Below are positions 1 to 7,888 of a DNA stretch of 64,000 bases, one piece after another (position 1 is the first letter of the stretch; each line of letters begins with the position of its first letter). Source of the DNA: Halopelagius fulvigenes (GTDB taxonomy: Archaea > Halobacteriota > Halobacteria > Halobacteriales > Haloferacaceae); assembly GCF_042662625.1 (NCBI RefSeq), contig NZ_JBHSXH010000005.1, positions 1-64,000 of the forward strand, written 5' to 3'. A program made the translations under genes and the position numbers. Under the pieces are notes generated by a model. The model ran no database searches. It was not told where the DNA came from and worked only from the letters and a program-made list of their open reading frames with translations.

Positions 1-1230
1 CGTCTTGCCGTCCTCGACGACGACCGGCCCGTTCTCCTCTTCGTGGCGCGCTAACGTACGGTGATTCTGGACGGCGTACTCCCGCGTGTCGAGCACGTCG
101 GCCACGCGCGGGACGAAGTTCTCTACGTCGTCCGCGTCGATTTTCACCACGCACTCCCATATCTTCTCCCGGTGCTGCATTTCCCGGTCCGGGTCGTCCT
201 CGTACAGGGAGAGCATCGCTTCGAGGGCCACCTTCGCCTCCGACGGTGGCATCTTCGACGGACTCCGGTCCTGTGGTGGGTCACACCGGTCCGTCACCTT
301 ACGCTGCGCGTTTGCGATCGTTCTCTGGAGGTAGTCGTCGCGGTCGAGTTTGTCGCGGTTCCGGTACCGGCGGAGGATGTTGGCTATGTCGCGGTCGTCG
401 AACCGCCAGAACAGGAGTTTAGCGACTGCCGAGTAGTCGTATCCACTCGGACTGTCGTCGTCGTTCGGAAGCGGGAACCCCGGTTCGAGGTGCGTGAGAA
501 GGTTGTTCAGTTTGTTGTCCCACTCACGCACCTGTTCGAGCGTCGTTCCGAACTCGTTCGTGTACTCGGTGCTGTCGTCTGCCGACACGTCAACGGAGTT
601 CGGGGAGGCCGCCTGTGCGGGCGGAGACGTGTCCGCTTCGTCGTCGGCCACATACTCCGCGTGAATCTCCTTGATGGCGTTCGCGCGCTTCTGAACGTCG
701 TCGGGAGTGTCCGGGAGTTGGTCCCCGGTGTAAGTCATGTACCGAACGTCGTCGTACATCTCAACCTCGGCGTTCTTCTCCTCGACGACCCACTCCGGCA
801 TGTCGAGCGTCCGCTCCTGCTTCCGCTTGTTCCGGCCGCCGGGGAGAATGCCCACGACGAAGATGCGGAGGCCGGTAATACTCGGGGAAAATTCGGTGTA
901 ACTGTCTGCGCGGGCGACGATGTCCTCCGCCCACGGTTCAATCTCCTTTGTCTCTGGGTGGACACACCCGTCCAAGTCGAGAGCGGCGATAACGTCCTGT
1001 TCGGAGAGCATGAACCCGATACCCTCGGTGTTAGTGTCCTCCCGTTCGTGGTACTCGACGGCCTCCTCGTAGGTCCCCCACGTCTTCGGGTCGTTACTCT
1101 TTGCGAACGTATGACCCTCGACGGGAGAGAGCGGTGGCTTCGTGTCTTTCCCGTCGCGCTTCCGGTAGCCCCAGCACACCCACTGGACCATCTCCTTCAG
1201 CGTCTCCAACTGGTCAGGATCCCAACTCAT
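1..1230 (-). CDS. Primase-polymerase (NrS-1-like), 3' end beyond window
   Basis: An open frame of 410 codons begins with ATG at 1230 and runs off the left edge without a stop. The N-terminal part resembles plasmid and virus archaeo-eukaryotic primases: a WVCWGY segment near residue 17, an acidic DLD pair (D85, D87) in ALDLDGC, and SPSITG followed by LRIF near 116-124. Many relatives have His where Arg122 stands here. A helical region around residues 255-310 (YDYSAVAKLLFWRF, then DIANILRRYR) resembles the helical domain of NrS-1-type primases. The expected role is priming or copying replicon DNA. A long iteron array lies directly upstream, as expected for a replication initiator. A purine-rich GGGGGG run sits 15-20 bases before the ATG. 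Family assignment is by remembered motifs only. Confidence 0.75.
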   Translation of the reverse strand, partial: MSWDPDQLETLKEMVQWVCWGYRKRDGKDTKPPLSPVEGHTFAKSNDPKTWGTYEEAVEYHEREDTNTEGIGFMLSEQDVIAALDLDGCVHPETKEIEPWAEDIVARADSYTEFSPSITGLRIFVVGILPGGRNKRKQERTLDMPEWVVEEKNAEVEMYDDVRYMTYTGDQLPDTPDDVQKRANAIKEIHAEYVADDEADTSPPAQAASPNSVDVSADDSTEYTNEFGTTLEQVREWDNKLNNLLTHLEPGFPLPNDDDSPSGYDYSAVAKLLFWRFDDRDIANILRRYRNRDKLDRDDYLQRTIANAQRKVTDRCDPPQDRSPSKMPPSEAKVALEAMLSLYEDDPDREMQHREKIWECVVKIDADDVENFVPRVADVLDTREYAVQNHRTLARHEEENGPVVVEDGKT

Positions 1231-1239
1231 GCCGAGACA

Positions 1240-1620
1240 CCCCCCTTGACCACACGGGAAAGGCGATTGGTCGGCAGTTGGTCGGCAGTTGGTCGGCAGT
1301 TGGTCGGCGTTTGGTCGGGTTCGACCAAATCGAAATCGCCATGCTGCGGCGGGGTAAGAGGAAATTTGGTCGATTTGGTCCAATCTGTGAGAGGGGAGGG
1401 ACGTGCGAGCGGACGTCCGCGATTCGCGGAATGTATCTCACACACTCCCCCCTCCTCAGAGAATCGACCAAATCGGCCAAATATTCTTTTACTTCTCCGC
1501 TGTGTGGCGATTTCGATTTGGTCGAACCCGACCAAACGGGACCAAATCGACCAACTACTCGACCAAATCCCTCCCTCTTCCGTGGGGATTCATGACTGTC
1601 TATCATATTTGACATACTCG
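1240..1620. repeat. Iteron array and long inverted repeat, putative replication origin
   Basis: Four tandem copies of TTGGTCGGCAG (the last ends GT) occupy 1267-1310. Many single TTGGTC or GACCAA words follow, up to about 1570. A perfect 30-base inverted repeat has arms at 1311-1340 and 1506-1535. The similarity continues imperfectly inward to a near-palindrome centred on 1423 (TCCGCGA-T-TCGCGGA). An AT-rich patch sits at 1482-1495. Long open frames in this stretch on both strands are by-products of the repeats. Beside a primase gene, the natural reading is an iteron-type origin that also controls the primase promoter. Function is inferred. Confidence 0.6.
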
Positions 1621-1668
1621 CCGCCGAGATACCGCTAAGGTGAGGCCGCTCCTCTCGTGCAAGTGTGC

Positions 1669-1869
1669 TCACGAGGAACACCCCTGGTAGTGCTTCCGGT
1701 GATATCTACAGAGTGTCTGACCTTCGCGCCCGTCTATGGAATAGACGGGCTTGAGTTCCGTCGTTGGCTGACAGTCACGAACACCGCACGTCTCGACGCC
1801 CTTCTCGCCGTCGCCGCCGTCGTTGTTTTCGTCGTTTTTCTCGTCGCGTTCAAAGATCGCTTGTTTCAT
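1669..1869 (-). CDS. Small zinc-finger protein
   Basis: This 66-residue protein has an acidic, Asn/Asp-rich N-terminal half. The C-terminal half carries Cys31, Cys36, Cys57 and His60 (CGVRDC, then LCRYHRKHY), a spacing typical of small metal-binding proteins encoded near haloarchaeal plasmid and virus replication genes. It lies between the iteron region and another small minus-strand gene, in the same orientation as the primase, so it probably belongs to the replication module. ATG at 1869 is the only good start. The biochemical role is unknown. Confidence 0.55.
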   Translation of the reverse strand: MKQAIFERDEKNDENNDGGDGEKGVETCGVRDCQPTTELKPVYSIDGREGQTLCRYHRKHYQGCSS

Positions 1870-2150
1870 ATCGGGGATCTAGCCCCACTTTCGCGGAGGA
1901 AAACGGCAGACGGGAAGGAGTAGACGAAGGGTAAACGCCAAGATATATCCCCATGCAGCGCATAGGTATACCAGACGTACTATCATCGTCTACGCGGGGG
2001 TGAACCCACACCTTCGCGCGTCCGCAGCCGGTTGGTGACCGGCATCGTTGCGGTCTTCGCACGCCGGCCGGGGGAACTCTTGGCAGGGTGTCCCCGGCGG
2101 CGTGTGTGCCTATCCTCCGTAGCCGTGCCCCTACAACCCAGTCCGCGGAG

Positions 2151-2318
2151 TTAAGCCTCGCGTCGCGCGGCCGCGTCGGGATCGTACTGCTCGGCCATTT
2201 TCCTGAGCAACGAGTCCCACGTCTCGCCTCCTCGAAGAAGGGGACGGAGAATGTCGTCGCGGGTTTCCGAGCGAAGCGGAAGGCGTGTCCGATCGGTTTG
2301 AGGTGGTTTTCGTGCCAT
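2151..2318 (-). CDS. Small antitoxin-like protein, 55 residues
   Basis: ATG at 2318 starts a 55-residue protein beginning MARKPPQTDRTRLPL and containing GGETWDSLLRKM. That segment is typical of short haloarchaeal proteins resembling VapB/RHH antitoxins (R-x-E-T-R-D, then GGETWD-LLR). A purine-rich GGAGAGGT lies just upstream of the ATG. No toxin gene is adjacent, so it may be an orphan antitoxin or a plasmid copy-control protein. It is divergent from the gene at 2391, and the roughly 70-base gap must hold both promoters. Confidence 0.6.
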   Translation of the reverse strand: MARKPPQTDRTRLPLRSETRDDILRPLLRGGETWDSLLRKMAEQYDPDAAARREA

Positions 2319-2390
2319 CCGTTACCTCTCCGTATCACAGCGGTAACCTTAAACCCTTCGCATGAAATGATTCACCGTATCAGATCCTAT

Positions 2391-3023
2391 ATGGTAGAGA
2401 ATCAATCATATCTCGACGACCCCCCGGCGGCGATACTCACCACCGCACAGCGAGAGTATCTGACAGGAGAGCGCGAGGTCGAAGGTGCAACCGAACGGAT
2501 GCTTCGGGGACGAATTCGTGACCGTCTACAGGTTAGCATATTCGACCTCGCGGTGATCGTGAACGAAATGTCCCTCGACGACCTCGACGAAGCACTCAGC
2601 GAACCCGACGGGTATGAGTCAAACTCGGGGACAACGCCGCCGCTCAACGCGCGGATGTATAGCCTGGCGACGTTGCTCTATCTGTACCACCGCGAGGGCG
2701 AGGTGGCGGGGGAGGGGCAGTCCGACGGGTGGCTCACCGCCCTCGACATCGAGGAGGGAATTAGGCGCGCACTGACGCGCATGGGCGTGTCGTACAACGA
2801 CGTCAACGTTTCAATTGACGTCGACCGCGCCGAGGATTTGGAGACGCTAGCCGACCGTGAGGATTTGGCGTCACTCTCCCGCGAACAGTTGACCCAGTTG
2901 CTCACCGCGGGGCTGATATCGGGCGATGAGCACGCGGAGGCGTGGATGGAAAAGCGGAGTCGCGAACACGCCGAGGACGGGGGTGGGGAGGATGCGTCGC
3001 ATCCTCCCGACGACGGTGAGTGA
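2391..3023 (+). CDS. Conserved haloarchaeal protein of unknown function
   Basis: The protein has 210 residues from ATG 2391. An in-frame ATG at 2364 is possible; the frame remains open further upstream, but that part covers the opposite-strand gene and is not coding in style. The N-terminal half (TTAQREYLTGE near residue 17, then RMLRGRIRDRL and FDLAVIVNEMSLDDLDEAL) matches a domain I recall from haloarchaeal plasmid and chromosomal proteins of unknown function. The C-terminal 50 residues are very acidic and probably flexible. No catalytic motif or membrane segment is visible. It may regulate the replication module beside it. Confidence 0.65.
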   Translation: MVENQSYLDDPPAAILTTAQREYLTGEREVEGATERMLRGRIRDRLQVSIFDLAVIVNEMSLDDLDEALSEPDGYESNSGTTPPLNARMYSLATLLYLYHREGEVAGEGQSDGWLTALDIEEGIRRALTRMGVSYNDVNVSIDVDRAEDLETLADREDLASLSREQLTQLLTAGLISGDEHAEAWMEKRSREHAEDGGGEDASHPPDDGE

Positions 3024-3030
3024 CCGTCTC

Positions 3031-3053
3031 TTAACCAACGGGGTTAACCAACG
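3031..3053. repeat. Tandem TTAACCAACG boxes
   Basis: Two identical TTAACCAACG words start 13 bases apart, at 3031 and 3044, just after the stop of the gene ending at 3023. The same core (TTAACCAAC) forms the arms of the palindromes upstream of both DUF6788 genes (5988-6028 and 26704-26745). Here the two copies are in direct rather than inverted order. It may be a binding site for the same regulator. Confidence 0.4.
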
Positions 3054-3313
3054 CTCCCCAGAGAGAGCGGCGTCCCGTCAGGTGCTATGGGGTTGATGCC
3101 AGATCCCCCACTGCATGGGGTTGTCCGGTTCACCCTGCAAAAATACCCCATGGAGGAACAATACGCGTAGTTGATACGCAGCCGATCTGTCAGAAATGAC
3201 GAGGTAATATACGTCGGCGTTTTGCCGGATTTTTTTCTCCAACGACACCACAGCATGAAGTGAACAACCGCCCGAATGCGGTGAATTTCGGCACTTCTCG
3301 CTCACACAGATAG

Positions 3314-3541
3314 GATTTTGAGATTGTCTCCGAACGCCCTGAGAGTATCCGGCAAGCAGCGGCCACCGTCGACCGCGACTATCGTGATGTGCACCGAAAT
3401 CTCGAAGAACTTGAAATGTTGGGCGTCGTTGAGTTCGAAGAGCATGGCCAACGCAAGAAACCCGTCCTCCGTCGGGTGGATCTCAACGTCCCCTCGCTCC
3501 CCGGCGTTTCTCTTCCCGAAACATCGAATCCAACAACATGA
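3314..3541 (+). pseudogene. Fragment of HVO_A0114/TumA-type HTH regulator
   Basis: The frame from 3314 (just after a TAG) to the TGA at 3539-3541 encodes the C-terminal winged helix of the HVO_A0114 family: IRQAAATVDRDYRDVHRNL, then ELEMLGVVEFEEHGQRKKP. It has no start codon and lacks the N-terminal half. It is nearly identical in pattern to the frameshifted copy at 37136-37525 and related to the intact copy at 36738-37139. No toxin partner is next to it, so it is a leftover of a toxin-antitoxin-like locus. The 260 bases before it (3054-3313) hold no gene I can support. Confidence 0.7.
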
Positions 3542-3624
3542 TGGCTAATGACTGTACCTGCCAGAATTCACGGATAAACGGCACACAGCTAGCCAACGGA
3601 ACAATCGCCGAGGAATCGTGTCGC

Positions 3625-4707
3625 TTACTGCTGTTGCTCTGACGGCCATTGCCACTCCTGATTTTCGACCACACCCAGCAGTTCCCGGCGTCGTTCCGAC
3701 AAGCTCTCTAACTCCTCGTCGAATTCCTCGTCGGGAACAAGTGGGATATACGCGTCACGGAGGCGATCAAGGTCTGGTCGTGGCGGCGTCTGATCGGCGG
3801 GCGGACTCATGGCCGTCTGCACGTAGTCTTGGACACTCGACTGCGCCGTTTCGAGGACGGGTTCATTCGGGCGTTGTTCGGAGTCGATGCCGGAATGGAG
3901 GATGGTTACTGCGTCGCTGAAGACGGCAACTGCCACCGGTGCCGCACGTTGTGCTCGTTTGCTACGGTAGTAATGGAGGACTGGATACGCCTTGTGCTGG
4001 GCAGCGAGGGTACTCAGACTCGACGCAAACGACTCTATCGGGAGGTCGTGTTGCTGGAGGTGGTCGCCGTTCCACCCTGTCCGGACGAACGCCTCGCTCG
4101 TCTCGCCCACCCCGAGAACGCTACTCGCGAACGATTGCTTGTTGACGACGCCTCGCAGGACGGAGATGACGTACGTCACGACCAGCGTGATCAAAATCAT
4201 CCCACTCGCGTTCGTAAGTGCAGTAACTGTCCGCCAGACTGGATTCGTCGGGCTGAAGTCGCCGTTCCCCATCGTGAACAGGGTGTACGCGACGAAATAC
4301 CCCCGTCCAACCCACTTTACGGGACTCGGGCCGCGTGTGTAATTGAGCGCGGTCGCATCACTTGCGAAGAGGAACGTCCACCCCGCCCAGAGCAGGACGA
4401 TCCACATCCCGAGTGTGAGCGAGAGGACGAGCGGGCCGGACAGGGTGAGCACTCGGGACTTCCCATTGTCTACCGTCCTGAGTCCGCGCCACGTCCACCT
4501 CATCAGCGGTGAAGTAAGTGGGCCTGCACCGCCGTTCGTCCACAGTATCGTCCAAAGGAGATCCGTTATTACGACTGTGAGAAGACTGATGCCAACCAGC
4601 AAGTAGAGGAGTCGTACGCCCTCTACTGCCTGCAACGGAACGAGCGATTCCAAACTTACGTGGATCCCTGCAACCGAACTGGGCGGGACAAACGTACCGA
4701 TCAACAC
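3625..4707 (-). CDS. Potassium channel with TMGNGD filter
   Basis: The protein has 360 residues from GTG 4707. Hydrophobic helices lie at about 31-56, 90-115 and 165-185. Between the last two is a pore loop with the filter TMGNGD at 145-150 (canonical channels have TVGYGD), marking the two-helix ion-channel fold. The first helix has no pore loop. The cytoplasmic C-terminal half is acidic, with no RCK motif that I can see. The expected role is passive K+ flux across the cell membrane. The upstream gap to 4900 shows no convincing gene. It complements the Trk and antiporter genes at 43-54 kb but is not linked to them. Confidence 0.8.
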   Translation of the reverse strand: MLIGTFVPPSSVAGIHVSLESLVPLQAVEGVRLLYLLVGISLLTVVITDLLWTILWTNGGAGPLTSPLMRWTWRGLRTVDNGKSRVLTLSGPLVLSLTLGMWIVLLWAGWTFLFASDATALNYTRGPSPVKWVGRGYFVAYTLFTMGNGDFSPTNPVWRTVTALTNASGMILITLVVTYVISVLRGVVNKQSFASSVLGVGETSEAFVRTGWNGDHLQQHDLPIESFASSLSTLAAQHKAYPVLHYYRSKRAQRAAPVAVAVFSDAVTILHSGIDSEQRPNEPVLETAQSSVQDYVQTAMSPPADQTPPRPDLDRLRDAYIPLVPDEEFDEELESLSERRRELLGVVENQEWQWPSEQQQ

Positions 4708-5016
4708 GTGGATGATTCCACGGCCCAGAGGGCGTTAAGAGTACTTGCCTCATTTACGTCCCTTCCGGTTGTACGGTACCGACGGGCGGCACTCACCCTG
4801 CGTCAGCACGAACGCGCCGTGTATATGCTCAGTATCGTCTCTCTCGTCCATATTCACCAGGATGAAGTACGAGGTACATATGTTCAGGGGATGTTGAACT
4901 CATGAGCGACTGGACGGGGAAGTATTCAGTCGTGCCAACGAGCAGTCCCTGTTCGACGAGGAAGTCGTTCAGTTCCTTCTCGGCGACACCAACGAGAGAC
5001 GTTACGAGATCAGCGA

Positions 5017-5310
5017 TCAGGCAGAACTTCTGGATGCTGTTGTCCCACTCACCTCAGATATCGACCATCCGGAAGGCGTACGCGTCAGTGCGTGGTTGAG
5101 ACGATCCACGACGAGGTTCAACCTCCGGATCGGTTCGCGGTCATAGTTCCCGAGAACGAAGTACGACCGGTCGTTCTCGTAGACAGGCGTCAACTCACTG
5201 AGGGCGTGGAGGATTTCTTCGTTGTCCGCCAGCGAGATATCCTCCTCGTCGAGTTTCTCCTTCGCACTTGTGAGGATCTCCGCAGGGATAGGCGACTCCT
5301 CGTCGGGCAT
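5017..5310 (-). CDS. Hypothetical protein divergent from regulator
   Basis: ATG 5310 gives 97 residues starting MPDEESPIPAEIL. The middle (HALSELTPVYENDRSYFVLG, then YDREPIRRLNLVVDRLNHAL) looks like a genuine small acidic domain. The last 25 residues are Ser/Thr-rich, so the C-terminus may be damaged or replaced. An earlier start at 5400 would place coding sequence over the palindromes and is less likely. The gene diverges from the winged-helix regulator at 5439 and shares its palindromic control region, so it is a candidate target. I do not recognise its family with confidence. Confidence 0.5.
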   Translation of the reverse strand: MPDEESPIPAEILTSAKEKLDEEDISLADNEEILHALSELTPVYENDRSYFVLGNYDREPIRRLNLVVDRLNHALTRTPSGWSISEVSGTTASRSSA

Positions 5311-5387
5311 GGACAGTTCTTCTCTCGAATAGGAGATAGGGTTTATGAAGTAATTTACCCGTTCATGCGAACGGAGTTTACTCCAGA

Positions 5388-5411
5388 GTAGTTTACTCAA
5401 GGGTAAACTAC
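5388..5411. promoter_or_regulatory. Palindromic operator GTAGTTTAC-N6-GTAAACTAC
   Basis: A perfect 9-base inverted repeat (5388-5396 and 5403-5411) is separated by six bases and ends just before a possible ATG at 5412. A related GGAGTTTACTCC lies at 5373-5384 and an AATTTACCC word at 5352-5360. The cluster sits between two divergent genes, one encoding a winged-helix protein, so autoregulation is the simplest reading. Confidence 0.55.
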
Positions 5412-5438
5412 ATGCCGTCAGGGTGCGAACTGTATCGT

Positions 5439-5852
5439 ATGAGTTCTGACTTGGGGACTACGGAAGAGACGGAAACGCGCGAGCTCGTCCACTTCGTCAC
5501 CCAGCAGACGCGGTTCGCGCTCATCAGCAATATCCTTCAGCACCCCAAGCAGTTGCCCTCGATGTATGAGCTCGAGGAGCTCAACCCGAGCGTCAGCGAT
5601 GCCACCGTCTACAAGCACATCCAAAAGCTGATCGACGCCGGCATTGTCAGGGAAGTCGCACTCGACGACGACCGGCGCCGACAGGGCTATCCCTGGAAGT
5701 TCTACGGCCTCACTGAGAAAGGACGGATATTCCTCGAGGAACACAATCTGTTCGCCGCTGAGGAGACGCTTCAACAGATCTACGAAACCATCTCCGACAA
5801 GCCCGAGAAGATGGTCAAGTACGAGAACGCGCCCCGTCCTGAAGAGCAGTAG
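5439..5852 (+). CDS. Winged-helix transcriptional regulator
   Basis: This 137-residue regulator starts at ATG 5439 (a start at 5412 is possible). Residues about 25-95 form a winged helix: LISNILQHPKQLPSMYELEE as the first helices, then NPSVSDATVYKHIQKLIDAG as recognition helix and YPWKFYGLTEKG as the wing. It matches the PadR/ArsR-like group of haloarchaeal regulators. The C-terminus (ETLQQIYETISDKPEKM) may form a dimer helix. A perfect palindrome just upstream and the divergent gene at 5310 suggest local regulation. Effector unknown. Confidence 0.7.
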   Translation: MSSDLGTTEETETRELVHFVTQQTRFALISNILQHPKQLPSMYELEELNPSVSDATVYKHIQKLIDAGIVREVALDDDRRRQGYPWKFYGLTEKGRIFLEEHNLFAAEETLQQIYETISDKPEKMVKYENAPRPEEQ

Positions 5853-5987
5853 TCTTCCGCTGGTAGCGGGCGAGAATCATACTCTGTGGCTGGTGGATTT
5901 TCCCGTTAAGAAGTTGTAAAGCCGATCTGAGAGTACTACAGACGAGATCCCGATACACGGGCTCAAAATGATCAAATTAGCATCGTC

Positions 5988-6028
5988 TTAACCAACAAAA
6001 GAATGAATCGTCGTTCCGTGTTGGTTAA
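5988..6028. promoter_or_regulatory. Inverted repeat TTAACCAACA-N21-TGTTGGTTAA
   Basis: Perfect 10-base arms at 5988-5997 and 6019-6028 end 14 bases before the DUF6788 start at 6043. The same arms, with a 22-base spacer, stand before the second DUF6788 gene (26704-26745). A 21-22-base spacer places the arms about three helical turns apart, which suits a dimeric or paired-dimer repressor over the promoter. Confidence 0.65.
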
Positions 6029-6042
6029 CACGAGAATTCCCA

Positions 6043-6366
6043 ATGTCTTACGAACCACCGAGCCCATCGACGGACCTTCCGACAGAGGTAGTAAACACCC
6101 TCAACGGGTTTCCACCGGAACGCCTCCGGGACGTTGCCCGCTATGCCGAGGCGTTGGCCGAACACAAGGAGCGTGAGGCTCATCTCGAGGCGGAGTCGGA
6201 CGAGAGCGACATCAAGGAACGTCCTGACGATCTTCCGGACGACGTCCCAGCAAAGGCGACGATCACGATCAAAGAAATCAACGATAATCGCTATTACTAC
6301 TGGCAGTGGAGAGAGGGAGACAAAATTAAGTCTAAATACAAAGGACCAGTCACCCCCGATGAGTAG
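6043..6366 (+). CDS. DUF6788-like protein, copy 1
   Basis: This 107-residue protein has a predicted helical N-terminal part (RLRDVARYAEALAEHKERE at about 30-47), an acidic linker and a C-terminal basic/aromatic motif (ITIKEINDNRYYYWQWR, then KIKSKYKGP). The YYYW-WREG-K--SKY-G signature recalls DUF6788, a small domain common in archaea and mobile DNA whose function is unknown. The second copy at 26762-27085 has the same length and tail. Each is preceded by the same palindrome. The aromatic/basic tail might bind nucleic acid; that is inference. Confidence 0.75.
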   Translation: MSYEPPSPSTDLPTEVVNTLNGFPPERLRDVARYAEALAEHKEREAHLEAESDESDIKERPDDLPDDVPAKATITIKEINDNRYYYWQWREGDKIKSKYKGPVTPDE

Positions 6367-6511
6367 TCCGTTCGAAGATTACCGCAATTTTCGCAGATAC
6401 GATTTCTCAGAGGTGTTGTCAGACACTCCACTATTGCCAGTAAAATCGGGAGACGAAGCTCCGTTGAAAGAAACTGGCAACGACGGCTCTGGTGTTACCC
6501 AATCGGGTTAA
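6359..6511 (+). CDS. Possible 50-residue ORF overlapping DUF6788 stop
   Basis: ATG 6359 overlaps the end of the preceding gene by eight bases and opens a 50-residue frame (MSSPFEDYRNFRRYDFSEVL...). Translational coupling would be possible. The second DUF6788 gene has no such follower, and this frame runs through an origin box at 6425-6444. It may not be expressed. Confidence 0.25.
   Translation: MSSPFEDYRNFRRYDFSEVLSDTPLLPVKSGDEAPLKETGNDGSGVTQSG
6425..6444 (-). repeat. Origin recognition box, downstream copy
   Basis: This is the reverse complement of the TTTACTGGCAATAGTGGAGT box; it is identical to 7999-8018 and shared with 8196-8214. Degenerate relatives follow at 6524-6541 and 6577-6599. 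They lie just past the 3' end of the Orc1/Cdc6 gene and bracket it together with the upstream boxes. Confidence 0.6.
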
Positions 6512-6631
6512 CTAGAAGAGAGGTTACTGGCAATACCGGAGAGGGTACTGGAGAAACTGGCACCGTCGGTTGGCGTTTTACTGGCAAAGGTGGAGAGGGT
6601 ATTGGCACTACTGGTTTCGATGGTACCCCTC

Positions 6632-7888
6632 TCAATCCAGAACTTGATGCCTCTTTGCGGTTTCACGGATCTCAGTAAGATCTCCAAATTCACTCTCGAG
6701 CGCATCCAACGCAGATGAGAGCGAAACATCTAGCTCGTACTCGTTGTAGTTACCACGTCCACCAGTCGAATCGACGAGCCGTAAGATACCGTGTAAGCTC
6801 AGATCCGATAGGTGGTCATGAACTCGACGCCGTTTTAGCGGGTCAGTCCCATGATTCCGTAGTATCTTCTGATACCGTTGATAGATTAACTTCGTGCGTT
6901 CAGGAGTTTCGCCTTCAGCAGCTAGCTGACACACCGTCAGTAGTACGTATTGACCTTGACGGGTCAACGAATGCATTCCTTCGACAACCTGCTGGCGCTG
7001 AATTTGATGCTCAGCTTCCCGGACGTGTTCCTCCGTGATCTTCGCCTCGCCACCGGCCATTGCCTCGTTTTCAGCGATGTCAGCAGCTTTCCGTAATAGA
7101 CGGAGTGCCTGCCGAGCAGACCCTGAGTCCTGTGCCGAGAACGCCGCACATAGCGGGATTACATCTGACTCAAGAACATCGCTGTGAAGTGCGATATCAG
7201 CACGTTGTCGAAGAATGTTTCGCAGTTCATTCGCATCATAGGGAGGAAAGAGAATCTCCTCTTCACAAAGCGTATCTTTCACCTTCGGAGACAGATTTTC
7301 TCGGAACTTGAAATCGTTCGAGATGCCGATAACACCGATTTTCACATCGAGATCCAGCTGAGACCGTGCTCGCGGGAGTTCATATAGGATATCGTCATCT
7401 GAGCCGATATTATCGATTTCGTCGAGGACAACGAGAATCGTCCCTCCAATCGACTCGAGGTCGTTGTAGAGTTCGTTGAAAATGCGTTTCTGTTGGTAAC
7501 CAGTCTCGCTCATCGGTTCCCGTGAGGATGAGACAGTAGTGAGAGGGTGTGACGGTGAACGAATCTCGTTTACGAGATTGACCGCTACCTGATAAGAAGT
7601 AGTGCAGCCAGTACAGTTGAGTTCGATAACGTTGAGATCAACGTCATCGTACTCTTCGGCGGATTTCTGCAGTTCCTCGAGAAGATCGTGCGTAGCAGCG
7701 GTCTTCCCGACGCCGGTAACGCCATAGAGAAAGACATTGTTCGGTTGCCAGCCCTGAATGACGGGACGGAGAGCCGCCGCATATTCGTCGAGTTCTTCGT
7801 CCCGCTCTTCGAGTGTCTCTGGTTGGTAATCATCCCGGAGGACGTCTTTGTCCTGGAGGATGAACGATTCTCGATTGAATCGGCCCAT
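6632..7888 (-). CDS. orc: Orc1/Cdc6 replication initiator
   Basis: The start chosen is ATG 7888 (418 residues), with TTTATA about 26-31 bases upstream for a leaderless transcript; a TTG four codons earlier is less likely. It is an AAA+ ATPase with Walker A GVTGVGKTA near residue 56-64, Walker B ILVVLDEID near 151-159 and sensor 1 IGVIGISND near 184-192. A lid domain follows, then a C-terminal winged helix (about 310-410) that would bind origin boxes. Orc1/Cdc6 proteins melt the origin and load MCM helicase. Boxes of the ACTGGCAATAGTGGAGT type flank the gene on both sides, with an inverted pair in the 5' intergenic region, so this gene very likely serves its own adjacent origin. Confidence 0.92.
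   Translation of the reverse strand: MGRFNRESFILQDKDVLRDDYQPETLEERDEELDEYAAALRPVIQGWQPNNVFLYGVTGVGKTAATHDLLEELQKSAEEYDDVDLNVIELNCTGCTTSYQVAVNLVNEIRSPSHPLTTVSSSREPMSETGYQQKRIFNELYNDLESIGGTILVVLDEIDNIGSDDDILYELPRARSQLDLDVKIGVIGISNDFKFRENLSPKVKDTLCEEEILFPPYDANELRNILRQRADIALHSDVLESDVIPLCAAFSAQDSGSARQALRLLRKAADIAENEAMAGGEAKITEEHVREAEHQIQRQQVVEGMHSLTRQGQYVLLTVCQLAAEGETPERTKLIYQRYQKILRNHGTDPLKRRRVHDHLSDLSLHGILRLVDSTGGRGNYNEYELDVSLSSALDALESEFGDLTEIRETAKRHQVLD

Noticed and set aside
61..1638. 525-codon plus-strand open frame
   Set aside because: It is the antisense of the primase frame and then runs through the iterons; its translation lacks any motif, whereas the minus strand gives a clear primase.
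2088..2390. N-terminal extension of the gene at 2391
   Set aside because: It overlaps the well-supported minus-strand gene at 2151-2318 and its translation is not protein-like; ATG 2391 gives the normal family start.
3044..3305. Minus-strand frames between 3044 and 3305
   Set aside because: Short, Ser/Arg-rich and without motif or promoter; probably non-coding.
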